Of a stretch of 64,000 nt of DNA, positions 27,614 to 36,695 are shown one piece after another. Source of the stretch: Fibrobacterota bacterium (GTDB lineage Bacteria; Fibrobacterota; Chitinivibrionia; Chitinivibrionales; Chitinispirillaceae); assembly GCA_023436145.1 (NCBI GenBank), contig JAEZKP010000007.1, forward strand, positions 65,709 to 129,708, in the 5' to 3' direction. Position 1 is the stretch's first letter; every line of letters begins with the position of its first letter. The translations under genes were made by a program, and so were the position numbers. The notes below the pieces were generated by a model. That model worked only from the letters and a program-made list of their open reading frames with translations. It ran no database searches and had not been told where the DNA came from.

Positions 27614-28795
27614 ATGAATGAAAAGGACATGATCAAAAACAGCGAAATTGATAAGTCAGAAAAGGTCGTTATTGCAGGGCTATTGACTTCTGATATCAAT
27701 CCTGACCTCTTTGAAGAGGATATGCAGGAGATGCAGATGTTGTGCACCACGGCAGGTGCTCAGGTTATTTCAATGGTAAATCAGAAACGTGAGCACCCCG
27801 CTGCCTCCACATATTTGGGGACTGGGAAACTGGAGGAGATCAGCAGAACCATGAAAACTGCCTCTGCGCAGACGTTGGTCATAGATGCACAACTCTCTCC
27901 TGGACAGATAAAAAATATTGAAAAGCTGGTTCAGGGAAAGGTGATAGATAGAGGACAGTTGATATTAGATATATTTGCCAAACATGCGCGTACTAATGAG
28001 GCAAGACTTCAGGTAGAACTGGCCCAAATGCGTCTTCTTTATCCCCGTTTAACTCATGCCTGGACCCATTTTTCCCAGCAGGTGGGAGGGATTGGAACCA
28101 AAGGACCAGGGGAAAAGCAGCTTGAAGTGGATAGACGACTGGTGAAAAAAAAGATCTCTGAACTAAATGAGAAACTAAAGAAAATCGAACAAGATCGCAT
28201 TACCCAGAGAAAAAGCCGGCATCAGATCTTTAAAGCATCTCTTGTTGGTTACACCAATGTGGGTAAGTCATCTATTCTGAATGCCTTGTGCGGAAGTGAA
28301 GTGTTGGTGGAAGATAAGCTTTTTGCTACTTTGGATACTTCCACCCGCAGGGCTTTTATTCCGGGTGCCGGCAATATAGTTATCAGTGATACTGTTGGTT
28401 TTATCCGTAAACTTCCGCATCAGCTGATTGCTTCATTTAAAAGCACATTGAGTGTTGTATCTGAATCTGATCTGCTTCTTCTGGTAATGGATGCATCAAG
28501 TGAATGGATAGATCAACAACTTCAAACAGTTCGCACTGTGTTGACTGAACTTAACGCTGATAAAATCCCCTCAATTATGGTTTTCAATAAAATGGATCTG
28601 GTAGAGGATCCTTTTCTCAGGAAAAGACTCTCTTTGGCTTATCCACAAGCTATTTTTATCTCTGCTTTTAATAAGGAGAACGTTTCCACATTAAAAGATC
28701 ATATAGCTGAGGAAGTCAGAAGCCATGAGAAAGAAAAGCAGATGGCTGAGATTATAAGCAGAAAGACTAAAAACCTCAGTCAATATGAACCGTGA
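27614..28795 (+). CDS. hflX: Ribosome-associated GTPase HflX
   Basis: HflX is a GTPase that binds 50S subunits and splits stalled or stressed ribosomes. The 393-residue protein has the glycine-rich HflX N domain (GKLEEISRTMK, RTNEARLQVELAQM, GIGTKGPGEKQLE), a helical linker, and the G domain with GYTNVGKSS (G1), DTVGFI (G3) and NKMD (G4). ATG 27614 follows an in-frame TTG at 27611; a further ATG at 27629 has an unsuitably close ribosome site. It lies 20 bases after map, so both maturation factors probably share a transcript. Confidence 0.94.
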   Translation: MNEKDMIKNSEIDKSEKVVIAGLLTSDINPDLFEEDMQEMQMLCTTAGAQVISMVNQKREHPAASTYLGTGKLEEISRTMKTASAQTLVIDAQLSPGQIKNIEKLVQGKVIDRGQLILDIFAKHARTNEARLQVELAQMRLLYPRLTHAWTHFSQQVGGIGTKGPGEKQLEVDRRLVKKKISELNEKLKKIEQDRITQRKSRHQIFKASLVGYTNVGKSSILNALCGSEVLVEDKLFATLDTSTRRAFIPGAGNIVISDTVGFIRKLPHQLIASFKSTLSVVSESDLLLLVMDASSEWIDQQLQTVRTVLTELNADKIPSIMVFNKMDLVEDPFLRKRLSLAYPQAIFISAFNKENVSTLKDHIAEEVRSHEKEKQMAEIISRKTKNLSQYEP

Positions 28796-28840
28796 TCCTT
28801 TATCTTAAAATTTTACCTGTAGCGGCAGTTTACAAGGGCT

Positions 28841-29731
28841 ATGAAAACATCAACATTGCCTAGACCCGAACAATTAGCGGCTTTGAATCTTAGTCTTAGA
28901 GCTAAACTGATTGTGGAGGGTATGATCGCCGGATTGCATAAAAGTCCCTACCATGGCTTTTCCGCGGAATTTCTGGAATATCGTCCATATCTCCAAGGGG
29001 AGGCCGCCAGGAGAATTGATTGGCGCAAGTTCGCCAAGACTGATAAAACAGTAGTAAGACTCTTCGAGGACGAAACCAATCTTTTTGCACATCTCCTTCT
29101 CGACAAGAGTGCATCGATGATGTTCTCTTCTGGTAAATTCATGAGCAGGTTTGAATATGCCCGTACTCTGGCTGCTTCTTTGAGCGCTATATTGATAAAG
29201 CAACGAGATGCTGTTGGGTTGGCTTGTTTTGATGAGCATATCGGATCCTATCTTCCTCCACATTCCACCAATGCTCAGCTAAAAAATATATTTTCCACTC
29301 TCAGCAGATTGGAATCTGGTGCCCAAACCCATTGTGGACTGGCAATTGAATCTCTTGCCAAAAGAGTTTCCAAACGGGGATTGTGCATAATTATCTCAGA
29401 TCTCTTTGATGATCCAGTGGAGATTGTAAGAGCTTTACGACACTTGCGATTTAATCGTCAGGATGTAATTATATTCTGGGTTCTGGATCCCCTCGAATTG
29501 GATTTCGCATCTTCTTCCTCCTTTGAGATGCATGATCTGGAGACTGGAAAAACCCTTTTGCTGGACGGGAAAACAGCATCTGAATTTTTTAGAAATGGAT
29601 TACAAAATCATAGAAAAACTTTAGAAAGCGCATGTAAGGAAATGCAAATAGATCTCAATATGATTTGTACTGATGAACCTTTTGAAAAAGCGCTGTTCAG
29701 AGTACTCGAGAAAAGGAAGCGTCTCTTTTGA
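28841..29731 (+). CDS. DUF58 domain protein
   Basis: A 296-residue soluble protein of the DUF58 family, which usually stands between a MoxR AAA+ ATPase and Bat/VWA membrane proteins in envelope-stress or chaperone-like systems. The diagnostic stretch is seen at 40-75 (SAEFLEYRPYLQGEAARRIDWR then VRLFEDET), followed by a von Willebrand-like core with HLLLDKSASMMF. The next gene, encoding a BatA-like protein, overlaps its stop. There is no MoxR gene just upstream, where hflX is found instead. Confidence 0.88.
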   Translation: MKTSTLPRPEQLAALNLSLRAKLIVEGMIAGLHKSPYHGFSAEFLEYRPYLQGEAARRIDWRKFAKTDKTVVRLFEDETNLFAHLLLDKSASMMFSSGKFMSRFEYARTLAASLSAILIKQRDAVGLACFDEHIGSYLPPHSTNAQLKNIFSTLSRLESGAQTHCGLAIESLAKRVSKRGLCIIISDLFDDPVEIVRALRHLRFNRQDVIIFWVLDPLELDFASSSSFEMHDLETGKTLLLDGKTASEFFRNGLQNHRKTLESACKEMQIDLNMICTDEPFEKALFRVLEKRKRLF

Positions 29732-31704
29732 GCAACATTTCCTTTTTTAACCCTCAGTTTCTCTTTGCTCTGCTCTTCATACTGGCTATCATTTTGATTC
29801 ATTTCCTAAGGCGTCCACGCACAGTCTATCTGAATTTTTCTACACTTCGATTCTTCACTCAGGATGCAGTTTTTCAGAAAAAAACCCGTAAGCTTCGTAA
29901 AATATTACAAATGCTGGTGCGTTGTGCTATTGTCGTTGTGATAATTTTATTGTTTGCCAGACCTTTTAACCCCTCGGAACCAATGAACAGATTGCATTTC
30001 CCGCAAACCCCGATCTATGTATGGATTGATCCCACCTTAAGCATGGATTATCTGGATGGATCAAAGAGTATCGGAGAATTATCTTGCAGTATCATTGATT
30101 CCTTACAGAAACTGATCCCGAATAACAAACTTTACCTTTTTGATCATGACAGTAAAACATTTCTTCTTAAAGTGCAACCAACCCCTTTTGTAAGCAGTTA
30201 TCTGCCTTCTGATCTGGAAGATGCCTTGAATGAGATTCAGAATATAAGTATCGACATAGATCCGCTCTTTATTGTGCTAAGTGATTTTCAGGTACCTCTA
30301 AAATCAGTACTTGAGAAGAGAGTATCAGACCTGGATAAGAGAATCACTGTAGTTTGTGTACCGGTTAACCCTAAAAAACCGTGGAATTATTCTATAGCTG
30401 ATGCCCAAATTGCTAATCATAATGACCTGACTGTTAGTGCATTTGTAAAAACTCAGGGGAAATCAATCAGAAATGGGGAGCTGGTTGCAGAAAGTGGCAG
30501 AATGCGTATAGGAAGAGCATCTGTAAAATTATCAGAAAATGAGAAGAAGAAAGTGCACATAAATGGGAGATTATTGTCAGGCAATTCGGCGGGTAAGTTA
30601 ATCCTCTCCTCAAAAGATCCATTACTTTTTGATAATTCAGCCTATTTTACAATGGAATCATCAACTCCCAACCGGGTAATAATAGTTGGTGATAAAACCA
30701 GATGTAAGCCAATCGCATTTGCATTGTCCGCATCCTCAAAAGGTTTATGGGGGCCGGTAAAGGTGAAAGAGAGTTCAGAGATCACTTTTGATGACCTGGA
30801 TTCTGCGGATCTTATAATTATTAATGAACTGGTGTCTCCTGTTAATGCTTTGAATGCATTTCTGAATGATCCTGCTCAGAATAAAAAGGCGATTGTCTTT
30901 TGTTGTTCTGTTGATAATATTGCAAGTGCTGGTGTGTTCCTTAATAATATGCTGATTTCAGCAGTTAACTACATTGTCCAGGAATACAAAACTCCTCTTT
31001 CACCAATTCTTCCGGATACCACTTCGGTAATTTGGCAGCATTTCCCAAGTGTCCGAAGTGAAGATGTGTTGGTGTATAAAAGGGGAGGGGGAATAGAGGG
31101 GGAGGTGTTACTAAGATTGTCTGATGGTTCACCGTTATTAATTAAAGCTTCAGACAAAAAAGGGCGTTCGTGGCTTATACTGACCACCCCACTGGGTGTG
31201 ACAGATGCTAATAATCTCAGTGAAAGCGGCTTTTTTGTGCCACTTGTTGACCGCATATGCAGATATTTGATGCACTACAATAAACTTCCCGGTGAGTCCA
31301 TTGTTGCTGGCAGAACCTATAAAAACCCTTATTTCAGCTCAGGCTCTGATGTGACTATTTTTGATGAGAATTCGAAGCTGATAAAAACCATCAACAATAG
31401 TCAACCTTTTTTTCACTATGAAAAACCAGGAATTTACAAAATTGTACCTTTAGGACAGCCCTCATTTTTTCTTGCTGTTCAAGCAGATCCTTCTGAGAGT
31501 GTTCTTGAGTACGCATTGCCAGACGCAGACAGATATACAAACCTGCTGATTAAAAGTAAAGAGAAATTCTTTGGATCGGTTACCAGCAAAGGACAGATGG
31601 TATTGAACATAATACTCTGGATTTTACTATTTGCACTTCTGCTGGCTGAGACACTCCTGTGGGAGCGGCAGAATAGAAAAAATCATGTCCAGGTTAAAGA
31701 GTAA
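29728..31704 (+). CDS. BatA-like membrane protein with degenerate VWA domain
   Basis: 658 residues. The N terminus is a BatA domain with two membrane helices (FFNPQFLFALLFILAIILIHFL, then ALIVVVIILLFARPF type), typical of Bat aerotolerance proteins. Residues 85-210 look like a VWA domain with an altered metal site (DPTLSMD instead of DxSxS). The middle is a large beta-rich periplasmic part, and one C-terminal helix (NIILWILLFALLLAETLLW) anchors the end. The start is TTG 29728, overlapping the DUF58 stop, so the two are coupled. It probably forms a membrane complex with the DUF58 protein. Confidence 0.82.
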   Translation: MSNISFFNPQFLFALLFILAIILIHFLRRPRTVYLNFSTLRFFTQDAVFQKKTRKLRKILQMLVRCAIVVVIILLFARPFNPSEPMNRLHFPQTPIYVWIDPTLSMDYLDGSKSIGELSCSIIDSLQKLIPNNKLYLFDHDSKTFLLKVQPTPFVSSYLPSDLEDALNEIQNISIDIDPLFIVLSDFQVPLKSVLEKRVSDLDKRITVVCVPVNPKKPWNYSIADAQIANHNDLTVSAFVKTQGKSIRNGELVAESGRMRIGRASVKLSENEKKKVHINGRLLSGNSAGKLILSSKDPLLFDNSAYFTMESSTPNRVIIVGDKTRCKPIAFALSASSKGLWGPVKVKESSEITFDDLDSADLIIINELVSPVNALNAFLNDPAQNKKAIVFCCSVDNIASAGVFLNNMLISAVNYIVQEYKTPLSPILPDTTSVIWQHFPSVRSEDVLVYKRGGGIEGEVLLRLSDGSPLLIKASDKKGRSWLILTTPLGVTDANNLSESGFFVPLVDRICRYLMHYNKLPGESIVAGRTYKNPYFSSGSDVTIFDENSKLIKTINNSQPFFHYEKPGIYKIVPLGQPSFFLAVQADPSESVLEYALPDADRYTNLLIKSKEKFFGSVTSKGQMVLNIILWILLFALLLAETLLWERQNRKNHVQVKE

Positions 31705-31967
31705 TGACTGTGACGGCAGCATGCCCGAATCAAGCATCTTTAAACCAGGCAATCATAAGATCGAAAACTAAAAACCTGCTATTTATATTATCAATTCTCT
31801 ATTCTGAAAACTTAAATCAAAAATCTCTTGATTATTTCTTCTGTTTCTATAGTATAATCATATCCTATAGGATGAAACCGGACTGTTAAAACCTAAAATC
31901 CGCGACTGATGATTATGGTTGCATCCACTTAACTGCAGAATTAAGTTTAGAGCAGGGAAAAGGAAAA

Positions 31968-32342
31968 ATGAAAATTGAAATCAGTACTAGTGGTGCGTAT
32001 CAGGTCATCAGGATAGATGAGGAGTTTAATATCATCTCTGATCTTTCTGAGCTTAGGTATCTGATTAATGGATATTTGAATCAGGGTAAGCGGTTCATTG
32101 CGGTTTCATTCACTAATGTATCCTATATCTATTCCGGTGCAATAGCTGTCCTTATTGATTGTCATAAAATGCTGATTGGAGACAACGGCGAGCTTTGTAT
32201 AATAGAGTCTAATCCGGAAATACTGACTATCCTAAAGTATTTAAATATAGATAGAATTATACCATTTTATATTTCCGTGGAGGATCTGCCCCCATACACA
32301 GGAGATCGGAATGATAGAGATTTAGCAGATGAGTTACTCTGA
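31968..32342 (+). CDS. STAS-domain protein
   Basis: A 124-residue single STAS domain. It has the N-terminal beta strand pair (YQVIRIDEEFNII), the antagonist loop SYIYSGAIAVLIDCHKML with one Ser (residues around 58) at the usual phospho-site, and a C-terminal helix-strand. The family works as anti-sigma antagonists or phospho-switches. No kinase or sigma gene adjoins it; related kinase genes lie about 5 kb away at 37-38 kb. ATG 31968 follows AAAAGGAAAA. Its last nine bases overlap the 3' end of the convergent NFACT gene. Confidence 0.75.
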   Translation: MKIEISTSGAYQVIRIDEEFNIISDLSELRYLINGYLNQGKRFIAVSFTNVSYIYSGAIAVLIDCHKMLIGDNGELCIIESNPEILTILKYLNIDRIIPFYISVEDLPPYTGDRNDRDLADELL

Positions 32343-33254
32343 ATCAGCATCTTCCAGAAAAGGTGTTCTGAAGAGATCCTGGGGTGATTTGGGGGATACT
32401 CGTATCGTTTTACAGCGTTCTGCAATTACTTCACCTGCGGGTGCATGTCTTCTTTTGTGCACAAATCTTGCCTCTGTATAGTGGACCTCGCAAAATGAAG
32501 TGTGTTTGGCTTTTGAAAACCAGACTGCCAGAGCAGCAGCTTTCTGAAGGATTTCCGGAGGAGGCGAGGGCTTGTCTTTTGGCCGCCTTATTATAACATG
32601 AGAGCCAGCATAACCGGCTACATGCATCCAAAAATCGGATGGATGGGCAAAACGGGTACTTAGTTCATCATTTTGGGTATCGGATTTCCCTATAAAAATG
32701 TCCCATCCTTCAGTTACAAAATGATGATAAGGAATCTTTTTACCGGGTGATTTCTGTTTGGCTGAGGTTAACTGAATCTTAATATCGATAGTGGAAAGCT
32801 CACGCTCCAATTTCTCCTGTAAAGATTTCTGCTTTTCACCATATTCTTTTTCTTGCAGTAAGGTTTCGATTTCCTTTTCAATAGATAGAAGTCGGCTTAT
32901 CTGTTCTTCCGTGGCTTGAACTTTTTTTGTGCTGATTTCTTCGCCCCGTTTTGCTTTTTTTGCTTTTTTGTACAATAGCTGTGCGTTTGCCTGTGCATCC
33001 AGTTTGGGATTGACCGGTATTTGTTCTTCTTTCTGGGTATAAATGTTGTTTATATTGATCTTCGATCCGTTTTGAATAACCTTTTCTGGTGAGGCGAGAA
33101 TGGAATCTGCGATCTGTTTATACCAGTGATGTTTTGTAGCTTCCGTAAGCTCTTCATGCTGTTTTGTAAGCTTTCGCTGCAATTTCTGTACTGCTTGACG
33201 AAGTGTTTTCTGGAGATGCTCCAGATCTGAAGATTCTGAATTCTGTGTCTGCAT
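32334..33254 (-). CDS. Short NFACT-R domain protein (RqcH/Tae2-like, lacks NFACT-N)
   Basis: RqcH/Rqc2 proteins bind obstructed 50S subunits and add Ala tails. This 306-residue protein matches only their C-terminal half. A helical region carries WYKQIADSILASPEKVI and DAQANAQLLYKKAKKAKRG (about 40-105), followed by a coiled coil, then the NFACT-R domain (about 185-300: WDIFIGKSDTQNDELSTRFA, FWMHVAGYAGSHVIIRRP). The N-terminal NFACT-N domain, which holds the residues that recruit Ala-tRNA, is missing, since full members are about 550-580 residues. AGGGC lies before its ATG. It probably binds ribosomes or RNA but may not tail. Confidence 0.85.
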   Translation of the reverse strand: MQTQNSESSDLEHLQKTLRQAVQKLQRKLTKQHEELTEATKHHWYKQIADSILASPEKVIQNGSKININNIYTQKEEQIPVNPKLDAQANAQLLYKKAKKAKRGEEISTKKVQATEEQISRLLSIEKEIETLLQEKEYGEKQKSLQEKLERELSTIDIKIQLTSAKQKSPGKKIPYHHFVTEGWDIFIGKSDTQNDELSTRFAHPSDFWMHVAGYAGSHVIIRRPKDKPSPPPEILQKAAALAVWFSKAKHTSFCEVHYTEARFVHKRRHAPAGEVIAERCKTIRVSPKSPQDLFRTPFLEDADSE

Positions 33255-33388
33255 TGAAGATAGCCCTCTTGACGTTCATGGGGTTTGGTGGTAAAATTAT
33301 TGATGTTCTGAAGAATAAATGGTCAGATATTAGCAGTTGAGCATGATCTTCAGAAGCACTAAAGGACCGCTAAGGTGGGGAGGAAACA

Positions 33389-33799
33389 ATGGTAAAAACA
33401 CTGAATATGACATGTCCGCATTGCAATCATATTGCCGAGCTATTTCTAAGTACAAATGCCTGTGTCATTGTCCTGAATTGTCCTTCCTGCTATTCACCTC
33501 TTATGTACTTTGAAAATAAAATATTTTTACTCTCAAAGAAACAGGTTGATGCTATTAAAGGTACCACTCAGAATTCCACTGTATTAAAGATATTGGACAA
33601 AATTGCTCAGACTGAATCGATAGTTGATGCTTCAGGGTTTGACTCCAATAATAAACCTCTGAATTCCGTTCCGGTTATTAATGATAACCGAAATCACGAA
33701 CAGGCTCGCCAGAGAAATATCAATGATGATGATATTACCAATCTGAAAATAGAATTGGCACTTTGTAAAGATGTTCAGGATTTTATTAATGTTATTTGA
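33389..33799 (+). CDS. Hypothetical zinc-ribbon protein
   Basis: A 136-residue protein with two CxxC knuckles near the N terminus (CPHC at about 9-12 and CPSC at about 31-34), which probably form a zinc ribbon. The remainder is polar and probably helical or disordered (DNRNHEQARQRNINDDD). I do not recognise a family. GGGAGGAAACA precedes the ATG as a ribosome site. It lies between the divergent NFACT gene and the nuclease gene. Function unknown. Confidence 0.6.
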   Translation: MVKTLNMTCPHCNHIAELFLSTNACVIVLNCPSCYSPLMYFENKIFLLSKKQVDAIKGTTQNSTVLKILDKIAQTESIVDASGFDSNNKPLNSVPVINDNRNHEQARQRNINDDDITNLKIELALCKDVQDFINVI

Positions 33800-34010
33800 A
33801 GAGATTGGTTGAGTAATGCTGCATGTGTTACTAATATTCTGGTCATTTTCTAATTTCTTCCGAGCTCGCATGCTCCATGAGAGACTTCTTTAAGCTGCTC
33901 TCCTGCTGATCCAGATCACAGCCCAGCACATTCTTTTCTGAAATCTGCAATTATATTTCTGGTGTAAAATACTATTTTTATTGATTATGACATCTTCACC
34001 AGGGGTAATA

Positions 34011-34955
34011 ATGCAGCTCTCATATGAAAAATATCAGTATAGTCCGGTTCTGGGATGGTCAATTTCCAGATATGAAGTATTCGATAAATGTAAAAGGCAG
34101 TATTTTTATTCTTATTATCCAAAAGCGGTGAAAAATGTCGCTCATTACAAGATGACTCAGCTGCGAGATCTGACTTCAGTGCCTCTGGAAATTGGAAATG
34201 TGGTTCATGACATTCTGGAAGCATTTCTTAAGAGACTCCAGAAAAGTGATACAGATATCGATGAGAAACGCTTTTTCAAATATGCCAGAGAGCTTGCTGG
34301 AAGGTATTTCTCAGAAAAAACGTTTATGGAAACGTATTACGGATACTGCAATGAAATTGACAAAGAAAAAGCATATGAGAAAATCGAAAGCTGCCTGAAA
34401 AATTTCATTCAAAGCCCCTGTTACAACTGGATCTTTATGGTAGCGATGGGGGACCGGACTAACTGGATGATTGAGCCTGCAGGGTTTGGTGAAACCAGGC
34501 TTAGTGGATTGAAAGCCTACTGCAAGATGGATTTTCTGCTGCCGGTTAAGGATGATGTTTATATTCTGGACTGGAAAACTGGTTCAAAAGACAGTGCAAA
34601 ACACACCTGCCAACTAATGGGTTATGCTGCTGCTGCAAATAAAAATTTCCAAATCCCCTGGGATCGCATTTTCCCCAAAATAGTATATCTGTATCCGCAA
34701 TACGATGAGTTTGAGATCAGAATAGATTCCGCAGAACTGGAATCCTTTTATGAAACTATCAGAATACAAACCAAAGAGATGTATGCATTCTGCAGTAATG
34801 TAGAACAGAACATACCATTGGGTATTGAAGCGTTTCCCAAAAATCCTTCACCTGTATTATGCAGACAATGCAGGTTCAGAGAGCTTTGTTTTCCGGAATG
34901 TCGCACTCAGCTCACCAAAGAGGACCTTAATTTTTCCTCTATAGAACTGTCGTAG
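34011..34955 (+). CDS. PD-(D/E)XK nuclease with probable 4Fe-4S cluster
   Basis: A RecB/Cas4-type nuclease of 314 residues. Catalytic motifs are EIGNVVHDILEAF (motif I His), the Asp of CKMDFLL, DWKTGSKD with the active Lys, and QLMGYAAAAN (QxxxY). An N-terminal Cys (FDKCKRQYF) and a C-terminal cluster (CRQCRFRELC) match the iron-sulfur staple of AddB and Cas4. No cas genes are near, so a DNA-repair role is more likely than CRISPR adaptation. ATG 34011 has AGGGG about seven bases upstream; an in-frame start at 33981 is possible. Confidence 0.82.
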   Translation: MQLSYEKYQYSPVLGWSISRYEVFDKCKRQYFYSYYPKAVKNVAHYKMTQLRDLTSVPLEIGNVVHDILEAFLKRLQKSDTDIDEKRFFKYARELAGRYFSEKTFMETYYGYCNEIDKEKAYEKIESCLKNFIQSPCYNWIFMVAMGDRTNWMIEPAGFGETRLSGLKAYCKMDFLLPVKDDVYILDWKTGSKDSAKHTCQLMGYAAAANKNFQIPWDRIFPKIVYLYPQYDEFEIRIDSAELESFYETIRIQTKEMYAFCSNVEQNIPLGIEAFPKNPSPVLCRQCRFRELCFPECRTQLTKEDLNFSSIELS

Positions 34956-34958
34956 GGT

Positions 34959-35008
34959 AAAAAAAAACCTTGTGAAGTGTCTATGAGTTCGGCTTTACTT
35001 CACAAGGT
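34959..35008 (-). terminator. Intrinsic terminator of the foldase-like gene
   Basis: A perfect 11-bp stem, CCTTGTGAAGT (34968-34978) with ACTTCACAAGG (34997-35007), lies 25 bases after the minus-strand gene. On that strand the stem is followed by nine T (34959-34967), whereas the plus strand has no T-run, so it ends minus-strand transcription. Confidence 0.88.
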
Positions 35009-35032
35009 AAATTAAAATCATCTGACAGAATT

Positions 35033-36664
35033 TTATTTTTTAGCCATGGGTTCAGCTGCATTGCTGGTACTGGCTTCCTGCACTGCAGCTTCTTCAAAAG
35101 AATCCACTTTACGGTTCTGTCTTAAGGTCTGTGCCTGCAATTCTTCAACGCTGTTCATGGGTTCACCAAGATGCAGCATCATAAATTCTGCATCATCGGC
35201 CAGTTCACATTCAGGATCGTTTTTCAACACCCATTTGTAATTGACTTCGGCAAGTTCTGATTTGTCCATATATTCATCGTAGATGAAACCAATCATAAAA
35301 AAGGTAATGCTTTTCTTTTTGGTGTCCGGTGAAGACAGCAGATAGTTGCGGTAATTAGTAATAGCACTGGAATAGGATTGGCGTTCTGTCAGGATTTTAG
35401 CCAGTTCATACTGAGCATCTTTTCCTTGTTGAGAGAAAAGAAATTCGTTGGTCAAGGTATTATAAATCTTCTCAGCATCTTCCACAAAACCTGTGTCTCT
35501 GAGTGAATCTGCTTGTTTTAGCAGGGCAACAGGATCCTGATCCTTACTGTCTTTAAGGTCATTTTGCAGGAATCTGGCACCATTTTCCTTTCTGATTTCA
35601 TATATCAGACTGTCCACTTTGAGTTTTTTCTGATTATTAAGTAAAGCAGAGATTCTGTTATTGAGTACAGAAGAATCGATAACTGAAACAATTGAGTTGG
35701 CTTCATCGTGAATCAGATAAGGGACCATATTGGTATCAACTGAAAGACTTTTCTGAGCCTGAGGCAAGATTTCTTTTATAACATATTCGTTTGCCACTTC
35801 CACTTTCCAGGCCCAATCCATTACTTTCTTGAATGCCGCAGAAGAGGTAAATGCAACCTGGTTGGCTTTTTCAGCGAACAACTTCCACTGTATAAGAAAT
35901 TCAACAAGTCTTTTGGCACCTTTTTCATTTTCATACTGTTCTCTGTATTCTGGTCTTATCCAGGAAAGAATCGTATTCATGTCTTCCTTAGTGATGATTT
36001 TTCCATCACCATAGATTTCGTTGGTGGAATCTGGGAAATCTTTCTGGTATTTCTCTTTGAAGAAGGCTTTCATAAAGAAGTCGGGTGCATTTCTTTTATT
36101 GGAAGAAAACCAGATATTGTTGATATTTGCAGAATCTTGCGGATCAATTTTACTTTTAAAAGAAGAGTCCGGTGGGAATTTCTGCACAAAAAGGATTTGA
36201 ACAATTGTGTCTTGTACTTCGGTGAGGGGTTGATAGAATGTGGAGTCGCGGGTAGAATCCACTTTCACCGATTTCTTAAAATCCTCTTTATGAGCATTGT
36301 AATAAGTTTTTATCTGGTTTTCAGTAGCACCCATATTGGGGATAAGATTCTCCATCATGAAGATCTGAGCTGCATAGAAATTTTTCTTCCATTGCCAGTC
36401 ATTGCTGTTTTTGATGGCGTCTTTTGGAAAATTTTTGGCTTTCTGAAAGATTGCTTCTGTTTCCACGATATGAGAGATCATGGAACGATAACCCGGAAAT
36501 TCATCGCAGAGCTCGGTAGGGTAGTATTTTCGAACTTTTGAAAATACCTCATAATCATTGTGATCGATAGTGGTTTTTCCGATAACGGCCAGAGCATCTT
36601 TTGTGTCTTGTTTTGAACATAAAAGAAGAATGGGTAGGAGAGCCAGAATAGAAAATCTTTTCAT
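35033..36664 (-). CDS. SurA/PpiC-like secreted protein without PPIase domain, C-terminal TPRs
   Basis: 543 residues with a signal peptide MKRFSILALLPILLLCS; Cys16 might be lipidated, but Leu at -1 makes a poor lipobox. The N-terminal region (ALAVIGKTTIDHNDYEVFSK, long helices to about residue 130) is laid out like the chaperone part of SurA/PrsA. I see no parvulin domain. The C-terminal part (about 385-510) holds TPR-like repeats (AEKIYNTLTNEF, AITNYRNYLL, AEVNYKWVL). It may be a periplasmic chaperone or part of an outer-membrane assembly complex. It ends the operon with the STAS and kinase genes and has its own strong terminator. Confidence 0.7.
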   Translation of the reverse strand: MKRFSILALLPILLLCSKQDTKDALAVIGKTTIDHNDYEVFSKVRKYYPTELCDEFPGYRSMISHIVETEAIFQKAKNFPKDAIKNSNDWQWKKNFYAAQIFMMENLIPNMGATENQIKTYYNAHKEDFKKSVKVDSTRDSTFYQPLTEVQDTIVQILFVQKFPPDSSFKSKIDPQDSANINNIWFSSNKRNAPDFFMKAFFKEKYQKDFPDSTNEIYGDGKIITKEDMNTILSWIRPEYREQYENEKGAKRLVEFLIQWKLFAEKANQVAFTSSAAFKKVMDWAWKVEVANEYVIKEILPQAQKSLSVDTNMVPYLIHDEANSIVSVIDSSVLNNRISALLNNQKKLKVDSLIYEIRKENGARFLQNDLKDSKDQDPVALLKQADSLRDTGFVEDAEKIYNTLTNEFLFSQQGKDAQYELAKILTERQSYSSAITNYRNYLLSSPDTKKKSITFFMIGFIYDEYMDKSELAEVNYKWVLKNDPECELADDAEFMMLHLGEPMNSVEELQAQTLRQNRKVDSFEEAAVQEASTSNAAEPMAKK

Positions 36665-36695
36665 AGAAAACCTCTGAAAATATATGTGGGCTGGT

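Noticed and set aside
31704..31889. 61-residue frame after the BatA-like gene
   Set aside because: It has no ribosome site beyond the overlap, no family text and an unusual amino-acid mix; the region looks noncoding.
34011..34955. Nuclease as a CRISPR Cas4
   Set aside because: No repeats or other cas genes are nearby; the Fe-S PD-(D/E)XK fold is equally typical of repair nucleases.
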